In this document: one piece after another, positions 22,601-34,600 of the stretch
How positions within the stretch are numbered: position 1 is the stretch's first letter
Layout: the number at the start of each line of letters is the position of its first letter
From: Trissonchulus latispiculum
Lineage: Eukaryota; Nematoda; Enoplea; Enoplida; Ironidae
Direction: 5' to 3'
Length of the DNA stretch: 64,000 bases
Assembly: GCA_030248195.1 (NCBI GenBank)
Contig: JASAND010020532.1
Location: 18,862-82,861 of the forward strand
Position numbers and translations under genes: made by a program
The notes under the pieces: model-generated
The model's database searches: none
What the model saw: the letters and a program-made list of their open reading frames with translations, nothing else
Told to the model about the DNA's origin: nothing

Positions 22601-25600
22601 GTGCGGCACATGGACACCAAGCATTTCAAAAAGGTAATTCGATGTGGCTGCAATACAGATAGTACCACATTTTGATTGAGTGCAGGTATGTCTTGCCTTT
22701 AGTCGGGTTCTTATTTCATGTGTCGACTTCTTTTGTTTCAGGTCAGGATTCAGTGCGGACATTGCCCCCAGACGTTTCTGCGAACAGATACCTACCAGCG
22801 CCACTTTAGAGAGCAACACGAGCAATTGAGGAAGTTCGTCTGTGAAGAATGTAATCGTGCTTTTACAAGAAAGGAAGAACTGGCAGCACATCATAAACGG
22901 ATTCATGTCGATGGTGGCAAGGCTCGTGAGGGAGAATCTAAGCATTGCTTCGACTGCTCCCGGACATTCTCACGGTCAGATACGTATCTGCGCCATCTCA
23001 GAGAACAGCATGGGCAATCATTGCCGGTTGCCTGTATAAAATGTGGTCGCGTGTTTGCCAGGCAGGATCTCCTAATGGCACACAACAAACGAATTCATTC
23101 ACATGAAACAAGGAAGCTGGGACCAGAACCAACAACAACACCAGCAACAAAAACGATAAAGACCACCGAGGAGAATGATTCGCCGACAGTGTTTGGAGAT
23201 GCCGCAATGAATATGATTTATCAAACAAACTGGCATTTCATCAAAACTCAACACCGAGAGACAAAATTACAATGCCGATACAACTACCAGCTCAATCACA
23301 TGGATATGGATGAGATTAAGAGCTATTGTGAAGAAACTTTTAGCAGACAGAGGGCCACTGGCAAGTGGAGTATCTGCTTTGGCTATGTTTTGCGGAACGT
23401 TGTTACTGATGAATTGACGTATTTCTACGCCAGCGGAAATACAAATGTGCTGAAATACCCGATGACAGTTGGAAACCGAGCAGACTTTGATAAGCTTCTG
23501 AATCAACTAGATGTGGTGGATGTACTAGAATGGGCTCGTCTGCAACGACCTGGATCAAGATATTCAGTGGAAAGAATCTCAAATGTGACAATTATTGTTG
23601 ACAAACTCAATGTTCCCATTTTGTAAAGATATGTGTTATATGTAAACAAGTTATTCTGTATGTATAAATGCCTTTTTACCTGAAATAAAGCCATCCGCCA
23701 CGCTGTGGCTTCAGGCGGAACCTCCGGAGAGGTTTTGTCATTCCATCAATCAGTCTTAGTCCGACTCGACTCCGTCCGCAGTATCTCCTGACAGAGGCAC
23801 GTAGAACAAGTAGAGCTCAATGGCTGTCTTCTTATGAAGAATGTGGGCCACAGTCTGTTTCGGGAAGCGTTCCACATCCGTAAGTGCAATGGGGACCAAA
23901 GTTCCAGTACCATTGTTGACAATCATAGAGACTTTACGTTTGCCTCTCAAGAGATTGCTAATCCGAGTGATCCAAGTCTCACTGTCCATGGGCACACGGT
24001 CGTCAATTTGTATCCATTTCAAGCCAAAGTTTGGCTCGTTATGTTCGTATGGTTCAATCATGTTTGTTGTGGGTTGGTTGAGTGGTTGTTGATGCTTAGA
24101 TGTTGTTCAGCGGTTCCTTTTATTAATTTCGTCTGTAATCATAGCCTTGATTACGCAATCATGATTGCGTAACCATCCCCAACCGCAGTGATTGTATATT
24201 GCTACTGCACACCATAGATCAGTTACGTGATGGTTCAGTTTGTACTCTGCTGTAAGAGCTTTTGCGAAGGCGACAAATACGAATACTCGAGGTATCACAT
24301 TTATTCCGTCGCTAAATAGGTAATCTGCAATCTTCATCAGCGAATCAAGACATGGCCGGGCTTGTCTTGCCATTTGCACTATTTCCTGATTGGGTGATAT
24401 CCTGCAGCTTTGGACAAAGCGGAGTACATGCTCCATGATAATCATAAAAGGATGGGAGGTAGTCAGTATGTAGGTATGTTAAGAATGGAACTAAAACGAC
24501 TTCTACTTATTACATTAGTGGTGACTATCACTGTCACTAGTATTAGCATATTCACTTTGAATGTAACTCTTCCAGCACCCCGAAATGATACATTTTATCC
24601 TATCACTATTAGTTTACTACCAGATAGAAAAACTGAGCTAGTTCAGAATAATCTGAAGGAGACGCTCAGCGAAAAGCAGTTGCACAAAATGCAGCAATTT
24701 ATGCACAAGTGTTTCAACCAAAACTGTAAAATCAGCGAAAATCCCAGCCTTCTTTGCCCATATAAGGCGGAGCAGTACAGTATGCAACTCTGTATGGCAG
24801 ATGACAAACAAATAATGTTTGCTAAAATAGGGAAGATGTACATTACAAGAGAAGACATGCTCAGAATATATGAGCTATGACAACCAAAGTTAATAAAAGG
24901 GATTGATGACCGAAATTAATAAAAGGAACTAGTAAACTGATTATTTTTATGATGACAGCAAGACAATTAAGGTTTTGCACCTACTGTGGAAAGGATTACG
25001 TTAACTTGAAATCACTCAACAATCACATTGCTCTACAACATGGCAACTATTTGCAAGACATGCAACCTTACCTTCCCGGACCTGAAGGAGAAGCGAAGGC
25101 ACATGCGAGATGGCCACCCTCGTCTATGCTGTGGCCAAGTCTTCAACACAATGAGAGATTTGCGATGGCACAAAGACCAACATCACAAGAACGAAGGGAG
25201 AAAGAGGCGACAGACGAGAACGGAAGGCTACGTGAAGACGAAAACGAGACGCGGAGATGATTTGCTGCTATTTACAAACCTGAATCATCCCTTTTCCAAC
25301 TACTACAAGGCCAACTTTATCGTATATGGAGTGCCCTTCAGGAGTGTCATGCAATTCTACGTGGCAGAAAAGGCAAGATGGCTTGGAGAGTTCGACAAGT
25401 TCAATCGAATTGTACAAGCCTGGACGCCTGAGGAAGCAATTCATATTGGAACAACTCTACCAACAGAGAACGATGAAGATTGGGAGAGGATGCGTGCTTC
25501 GGTGGTGGAAATTGGCGTCAGGGAAAAGGTGCGGCAAAATGCTGATATTGAGCGGCTACTGATGGACACTGGTGATGGGATAATTGCGGCTGCTACAGGA

Positions 25601-28600
25601 TCAATAGACAATTATTGGGGTATTGGTCTGGATGCGGATGATCGCCTTGCCATAAACCCAAAGAAATGGCGTGGTGACAACGTTCTTGGCAAGATGTTGA
25701 TGAAGATTAGAGAAGAAGCCAGAACCTGCTAACTGATGAACTTTTGTGTAATTGTGAACGTTGTAAACAATAAAAACAACGTTTCCGCCAATCATCAAAC
25801 ACGATGAAAATGGCACTTATACCTACTCCTTTTTTGATGCTACAGCATCCATTTACCTGCATAGTTGCAGCACCAACTAAAGCTGGAAAGACTACATTCG
25901 TTTCAAAGCTATTACAGCATGCGGATCAAATGATCCAACCCCAACCAGATCGGATTTTGTGGTGTTACACCGAATGGCAAGAAGCCTATGAAAATCTACC
26001 GTATGTTACCTTTCAAAAGGGACTACCCAATTTAGAAGAACTGAAACGTAACAAGCATATGAACACTCTCATCGTTTTGGATGATCTCATGTCAGAAGTA
26101 ACAAAGGATTCGAAACTGGTGGAATTGTTTACGCGTGGGTGCCATCACTGGTCCTGCAGCGTAATACACATCACTCAAGACATATTCTTTGCAAGGAGGA
26201 CAAGCAGGATAAATGCTCAGTACATTGTACTAATGAAGAATCCTGCCGACAAGCTAACTCCACTGAATCTCGCCAAGCAAATGTACCCTGGTCAAGTAGA
26301 CGGCTTCATGCAAGCCTTCAATCATGCCACAAGCAAGCCTCATGGATACCTGCTGATTGATCTGGATCAAGCAACACCAGAAGAATTTCGACTGCGAACA
26401 AACATATTTCCAGATGAACTTAATGGGGTGTATACACTAAAGAAGACATAAATACATGCGGTGTAAACGATATTAACCGTAAGAAATACATAAAAGCTAT
26501 TCCCGATTAATGTATCATCAGCGATATGGCTCAACGATTTGAAAAGAACGCAGACTATTTGAGTGTTCTATGCAAGTGTAACCCAAAACAACGTAAAGCT
26601 ATACTCAAGACAGCAGACAATCAGCTCATTGGAGTCATTTGTGACTGTGTGGAAAACGTACTAGCGGGTAACGTACCGCTTAGCGACGAAGAAAAGCATC
26701 GTCTGAGAAAACATATCAACGTTCTCAGAAGAATTCGCGCAAAGAAGTCTTTGGCCAGCAAACGAAAGGAGATTGTTCAACACGGAGGATTCTTGCCTGC
26801 AGTTTTGGCTCCTCTCATTGGCGTTGTTGGTGGATTACTCAGCGATCTGATACTCAGAAGATGATGGAATATTCAGTACTGGTTAGACCAGATTACTTTG
26901 AGCAGCATGGTGAAGTTGCAGCCCAGCAAATCAAGGAAGCGCTGGAGCAGAAAGTACCCTCAGATGTGAAACTTGCCTTATACCGCCAGCAAAACTACCG
27001 GAACCGGCTGATTAAAGAAAAGCCCAAAACGACAATGACTGTTAAAAGGGAGTCATCTCCCCAGACTGACAGCATTATTGTGGATAACCTTCCACCAGCA
27101 GTTCAAACGAAAGGTAGAATGCTTATCCAGCATTTGCAAGGCATTAAGGGTTTTAGAGTAAACGATAGGGGAGAAATTGAGTATAAAGGACAAATTGCCC
27201 CTGACTCACGGATATTTGATCTTATTAATGACTTTGTCAGGAAACGGAAGACAAAATCGTCTCAACCTGGCGACGATTTATTTGTCGAAGCTCTACGAGA
27301 TAGCAATGTACCCCGCGAATTTATAGGTAACTCAGCTCGATGGGCTGATATTCGAAAGCATAAAAAGCAAATTGGACGCGGATCTAATATATCCAGTGCT
27401 CTAAAACGTTTAAAATGGAAGCGATCTTAGATGAACTCTATTATAACCCTAGCAAAAACACTGCTTTCACAGGTCAGCAGGCACTGCTGAGTAAAGCTGC
27501 CGGTGCTACTGCCCAAAATGTGCGAGACTATCTCAAGAAGCAGTATACCTATACTATGCACAAACCCATCAAGCGAAACTATAGAAGAAGGCGCTATGAA
27601 GTTGCTGGAATAGATAAGCTTTGGCAGGTCGATTTGGCCGACATGGTCAGAGTAGCAGATGACAACGATGGGTACAAGTATCTACTTACTTGTGTTGACG
27701 TCTTCTCCAAGTACGCTTGGGTTGCTCCAGTCAAATCAAAGGCAGGTACAGAAGTAGCCAATGCCTTTAAATCCATTTTGGACAGCGGGCGATTACCTAA
27801 AGCTCTACAATCAGACAAGGGAAAGGAATTTCTCAACAGCACTTTTCAGAAACTGCTAAAGGAAAACGACATTCACTTTTACACATGCAACAATCCCGAT
27901 ATCAAGTGTAGTCTTGTTGAGAGGTTTAACAGAACCATAAAGACAAAACTATTCAAGTACTTTACCAAAAACAGAACCTACAGATACATAGATGTGCTGC
28001 CTCAACTGGTAGCAGGATATAACGATTCCAAACACCGAAGCATTAAAATGAGTCCAAATATGGCCTCGGATCCACAAAACCAGTATAAGGTCTTCAAGAA
28101 CCTATATGGTAAAATAGTACCATTTAAGGCCCCGACATTTAGTGAAGGAGATATTGTGAGAATTAGCCGATCAAAAGGCATTTTTGAAAAGGGATATCTC
28201 CCAAATTGGTCAGAAGAACTGTTTAAAATTACCAAACTTTCTCCAGGCCAACCTCCAATGTACAAACTAAGTGACATGCAAGGGGAACCAATTGAGGGTG
28301 GTTTCTATGAGGAGGAACTTCAGGCAATAACTGAACCAGAGACGTATTGGATCGAAAAGATCATAAAAACTAGAGGTAGAGGCAAAAATAAGCAATATCT
28401 GGTCAAGTGGTTAGGATACCCTGACAAATTTAACAGCTGGATTAACGAAAATGACGGATTTTTACCTTCATCTACCTAGCAATACAAACAACTTTAACAC
28501 TTTAAGCAGTTTTAGTGTAAAGCTTCCACACCGTATAGATCTGGACGGCCAATGGGAAGTTGCTCTTGTTGAGTTTATTTATCCCGTGACATGGGCTAAT

Positions 28601-31600
28601 CTAGGCAGAAAAGTTGACGCTATAGCGAGTATTCATTTCTCTGATGACAGCTCAAAGGCTAAAGCTCTTCCTGCAAGACATTACGCAACAGTGGAAGATT
28701 TATGCGAAGGCATAAACAAGAGCATTCAGTATATGAAAAATGAGACCGGTGAAGTGGCTGAGTGCAAGTTCTACTTTGACAAAGACCTACATCGTGTAGT
28801 GTTTAAAGTGTTTGAAAACCCAGACAATCTTGAGCACCCAAACTTTTTCAGTATCAAGTTTAGCGAAAAGTTGGCGTATATGCTGGGTTTCAATGAAAGA
28901 CTGCTAGATTCTCAGCCGCCTACTGAGGAAAGAGAAGATATTGACGACTGGGATTCTCTCACGTCAAGCGTCGTTACAAAACACAAGATTATTGCAACTG
29001 GGGAACCCGATATGAGAGCTGGATTCTATTCCATGTACGTCTACTGTGACATTGTAGCACCTCAAATCGTCGGAAATACAACTGCGCCCATTCTGAGAGT
29101 CGTTCACGTTGAAGGTGAACACGGAGACATTATAGATAAGATATACAACAACCCGCACTACGTTCCAGTACTAAAAAAGGAGTTTGACACAATCGAAATC
29201 AATATAAACGACGATAATGCTAGACACATTGCATTCAATTACGGAAGAGTGTTTGCAAAACTGCACTTTAGAAGACAGCAATTATGAGAACTCCATATTA
29301 TCCCGAAAGCGTGAAAACCTGGGAGCATAGTTTGCTTCAAACAGGTGGGGCATTTTACAAAGGTGTGCCCTATCAGCGTGGTGGTGGATTCGGTAAAGTA
29401 CTTGGTGGCATCTTCAGAGCTATATGGCCGACAGTCCGAAAAATTGGTGCTGAAGTAGGCAAAGAAGCACTACGGACAGGCTCAGAGGTCGCGAGAGACT
29501 ACTTGAATAGAGGCGAAGACATTGGAACGTCGTTTAAACGACACTCAAAACAAGCCGTCGGTCGAGTCTTGGAAACCACGGGTAAGGACTTACAGGAAGG
29601 AAGAGGCCTCGGATCAAGAAAGCGCACCAATAACATAAAAACAATAGGCAGAAGCAAAGCTAAGCGTCGAAAAAGAGACATTTTAGACTATGACTAAGCG
29701 ACTTGACGCAAATTCTGTTCCCGGTTTCAAGAGTGAACTGGACTTATTCTCACTCCCACCCACTCAGGTGGCCGTTGAGAAAGGATACTGGTCAGAATAT
29801 TACCCTCAAAACCCTGTAACCAATTCTGGTCCATACAGGATATTCGTCCCAAGGGACGCGTACATGTTAGATCTCAACAAAAACTACCTTTACATAAAAC
29901 TCAGAGTGGTAACGGATGCTGGCGCAGCTGTGACTCAGACGGCAGCTGCTGATGGAACTGTAGACGCGGATGACTTTCCCGTTGCTCCCATCAATTTGAT
30001 TGGGAAAACCCTATTTGAGCGCCTTATAGTTAAACTCAGCGACAAGGAAATTTACAACTCTGGCCCACTTTATGCATACCAAGCGTACTTGGAGACTCTG
30101 CTAAACTACGGATGGGACGCCAAAAACTCTCATCAACAACTAAGTTTGTTTTACAAGGATGACAATTTTGAACTAGACTCAAAAGCAGCTGGAAAGAGAG
30201 CCAAACCGTTTCTAGATAACAACGCGGTTGAACTACTGGCTCCACTGCATTGTGACTTGTTTAAGCAGGAAAGATACTTGCTGAGCGATTGTGAGCTAGC
30301 ACTGGAATTACACAGAAACAGTGATAATTTCTGTCTCATCAGTAACGGTACAAAGTACAAGATATTAGTAGACGATATTAGATGGTACGTCTGGAAAGTA
30401 AAGCCACAAGAGTCCCTTTCCCTAGCAATCGAACAAATCTTGCAGACGCCAAATACGGCAAAATATCCTATACGAAGGATTAAAATGGCTACAAGACATA
30501 TAGCTGCAGGATCTCAGCATATAATTGAAAACTCAATTTATAGTGGCCAATTACCACGAAGAGTGGTCATAAGCCTTGTAGATGCTGAAGCATTCAACGG
30601 ATCTTTCACAAAGAACCCTTTCAAGTTTGAACACTGCAATGTCACAGAAATTGCCCTTAAATGTGGAGACGAATATGTGCCCAAGTATCCCTTGAAGATG
30701 GACTGGAAAACTTATCAGTACAGTTTTCCATACATGTACCTCTACGAAAACTGCGACATGGCCAACTTGGATAGGGGCATGGATATATCCTACAACAACT
30801 TTGTTAAAGGATTCACCATGTTCACCTTTAGTCTAACTGCCGATAACGTGGATACTGGAGCTATGGAATTGATTAGAGAAGGCGACTTGAGCCTCTGCAT
30901 GAATCTGAAGGAGCCTTTGCCTGCTGCGGATTTCCCTCAAGGCATCGTCATAATCATATATGGAGAATTTGATAACTTGATTGCCATTGATGCCAACAGA
31001 ACACCATTCTTTGACTACGCGATATGAATACTAAAGAGATTACAGAAACGATGAAACGATGTAAAGACTTCATTGGGGTATTTGCCAGTGATTGTCTACC
31101 AAACATCAAGTCAAGACCTGCCTGCTTTATTGCCAACACCGACCCCGCAGATCAGCCTGGCCAACACTGGGTCGCCCTCTATGTTGGTAACAATATAGAA
31201 TATTTTGACAGTTATGGACTGCCTCCCATTGCTGAATTTGGCAAGTACAATGTTAATAAATACAACCCTTATTGCCTCCAGAACTTTGATACTAACGTTT
31301 GTGGAGAATACTGCATCTACTTTCTACTCAAACGATGCCAAGGGCATAGTCTCGAATCTATTGTGGAATACCTGAGAAGGTGTGACAACGACCGGGTTGT
31401 AAAGAAGTTTGTGGACAGGATACGAGCAACGTGTGAAGCTGGTGGACAGTGCTGCAAATGCCGATCGTCAACGTTGTGCTTACTGGAAAGCTTGGTAAAG
31501 AAATTGCCCTGACGAAGCTGGATGATGTCTACTATCAACCTAAACGATTCAGCGGGGCTATACTGCATGATGGCTGCACATTTCTGATATTCAAGAGTGG

Positions 31601-34600
31601 ATCTTTCAACTGTGTTGGTTCAACTTCAACCTCAGATGCGATAGAAAATGCCCATAAACTCGCAGAAAGGTTGGATGCTAGCTTGGAGAATTATAGGATA
31701 TGCAACCTTGTATTCTCAAACAAGGCCAAATCAGCTGTGGACTTGGACTCGCTCTATGAATACCTGCGCCCCTACGGTTATGTTATGATGGATCATGAGC
31801 TCTTCAGTGGAATCACCTGGAAACTCAATGGAGCTACTGTACGACTATTTCACAATGGCCAGTACTTCATCACTGGACTAAAGACGGAAGAGCATGCACA
31901 GCTTGCTGATTGCACTGTGCAACAACTATGTGATGAATTCATGAAGAAGTAATAAAAGGCGCTGAAATCTGACAAGAAACTGACTGACAATGGAATATCA
32001 GACGAAACGAGATTATATCTTATCCACTGCCAACTTGAGGTGTGTGGAAGCGGAACTTACAGCAATCAATGGTGACACTGTGGAGTCATCAGATATCAGA
32101 GATTTTATGCTGCTCAAGTTCCAAAACTGGACGAATGATGACAAAATGTACTTGCTTATCACGGATGAATGCTACCATATTCTCTTTAAAGGATGGGTCG
32201 AGAAGTCAACAGTTGCTGATGTTTGCTCATTTCCAGAAAGAAGGAAGCTGACGGTGCTGGCTATTCACCTTGACTGAATGGACTCATCAAACCTCTTCGG
32301 AGGTTCCGCCTGAACCCACAGCGTGGCGGATGGCTTTATTTCAAATAAAACACATATATACATACAGTAATACATGGTTGAACAAGTATAGTTGTTATTC
32401 TCTTTCGGTTTCGGTAGTCTTCATCGTTTTTGTTGCTGGTGGCTTTTGTTCCGTTGTTGGTTCAGATTCCAACTTGCGCTTCTTTGAATGAATTCGTTTG
32501 TTATGAGCCATCAAGAGATCCTGTCTGGCAAACACGCGACCACAATTTATACAGGCAACCGGCAATGATTGCCCATGCTGTTCTCTGAGATGGCGCAGAT
32601 ACGTATCTGACCGTGAGAATGTCCGGGAGCAGTCGAAGCAATGCTTAGATTCTCCTTTTGGTCGTCGAGCCTTGCCACCATCGACATGAATCCGTTTATG
32701 ATGTGCTGCCAGTTCTTCCTTTCTTGTAAAAGCACGATTACATTCTTCACAGACGAACTTCCTCAATTGCTCGTGTTGCTCTCTAAAGTGGCGCTGGTAG
32801 GTATCTGTTCGCAGAAACGTCTGGGGGCAATGTCCGCACTGAATCCTGACCTGAAACAAAAGAAGTCGACACATGAAATGAGAACCCGACTAAAGGCAAG
32901 ACATACCTGCACTCAATCAAAATGTGGTACTATCTGTATTGCAGCCACATCGAATTACCTTTTTGAAATGCTTGGTGTCCATGTGCCGCACCAATGCATC
33001 TTTCCGGCCGAATGTCATTCCACATATGTTGCAGTTGCTCTAAAATAAAACGGTGCCGGAGAATGTCGGAGTACCTCAGAGCGAGTAAAGAGAGGCAACA
33101 TCTAAAACTCTTACCTCAAATCCGCTAATCTCAAAACCTCTAATCCTCTTATCTCTAAACCACTAATCCTTTTATCTCTAAACCTCAAATCCTCTTATCT
33201 CTAAACCACTTATCTCACAACCACTAATCCGCTTATCTCTAAACCTCTAATCCTCTTATCTCTAAACCACTAATCCGCTTATCTCTAAACCTCAAATCCT
33301 CTTATCTCTAAACCACTTATCTCACAACCTCTTACCTCTACCTCTAAGCTCAAAACCTCAAAACCTCTGTAAAACTATTACCTGAACATTGGTTTCTCCT
33401 TCCATTGTATTGTCACTGCTAGAGCCAAATGATCGTTAAAGTCGCAAAAACCGTTTGAAATTTTGAGGCAGGTGCAAACACAGCAGGGAACCCAAGCGTT
33501 AAATTTTTAATATGGACAGGTGCAATCACAGCAGGGTGCCACAGTTTTGCAGTGTGTTGTTCGTTATTTCAAATGATGTAGTGTGTTGCGTTTTCTTCTA
33601 CTTGATGCTATTATACACTTGTCATTTTATTGTAGCTATTATGGCTCTTGTTAGCGATGCTTATTCTTCTACTAGATGCTATTATACACCTGTCATTTTA
33701 TTGTAGCTATTATGGATCTTGTTTACGATAACTTGGTGCTATTTTGTAATGACATGAAAGCGGAACCGATATTGGATTACCTGGTGGAAGTGGGACTATT
33801 TACCACAAGCGTTGCAGATAAGCTCAGGCTTTGCACGCCTGAACACGATAGAAATTACGAACTGTTAACGACTCTTAATCGCTACGGAGCCAATGCCTCA
33901 ATTCTACTTAGAGAAGCATTGAGAACATCAGGACAGAACGACCTTATGATGATTTTGCCGGAACCTGATCAGCCATTGGAGAAGAGCGTTACTTGGAAGA
34001 TTTATACCCGTCTAAAGGAGCTTCAGCTAAAAAGTCATAGAAAGTTCCAGTCTACGGATATAGCCCGATTTGACGTTGCATTTGTGCTGGGACACATGGA
34101 CTGTGATGCTCGAACTGTAGAATTTACAGAATGGTTGGGAAACCACCCCTGTAAACGATGGACAGTACCCGAATGGCTCATTGTTCCATGGAATCATTAT
34201 GACTGCAACCATTAACTTAAATTTATATTTATGCTGTATATCAGACTTACCTTGTATAATATGTAGTCACTTGTAAACCCTGCTGTATATTGCTTGAAAT
34301 AAAGATTTTCCGCCAGTTCGCCTGGCTTACCTTTATCTCTACAACAATCATGGTTCCGGCCACATACAGCACGGAGCTTACTTTGCAGAGGAAAACTAAG
34401 CTCGTATTTGAATTCTACATGGTCGAGAACCCTATAGGTAAGCTTTGCCGTTAAAAATAAACAATTTTGACTTTTAAGCATGGGTCAGCCATGGTTCCGG
34501 TCATGGATCACTTGCAGCGTGGAGCTCAGGTTGGAGAGAAAAACTAAGCTCATATTTGAATTCTGCATGCCCAAAAACCCTATACACAAATTTTTCCCGT

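Larger units (their letters stand above)
20425..23737. repeat. Polinton left terminal inverted repeat (~3.3 kb, gene-bearing)
   Basis: From outside in: a GC-rich minisatellite, three ~150-bp tandem units, the CARD-like gene (- strand), a divergent regulatory interval, and the spliced zinc-finger gene (+ strand), ending near 'GGCGGAACCTCCGGAGAGG'. The same order appears reversed at 32288-36943. This arm carries ~500 bases (about 23160-23680, the C-terminal domain of the zinc-finger gene) that the right arm lacks. Confidence 0.88.

Noticed and set aside
22544..22945. 133-codon minus-strand frame (and mirror at 32641-33048)
   Set aside because: Antisense shadow of the zinc-finger exons.
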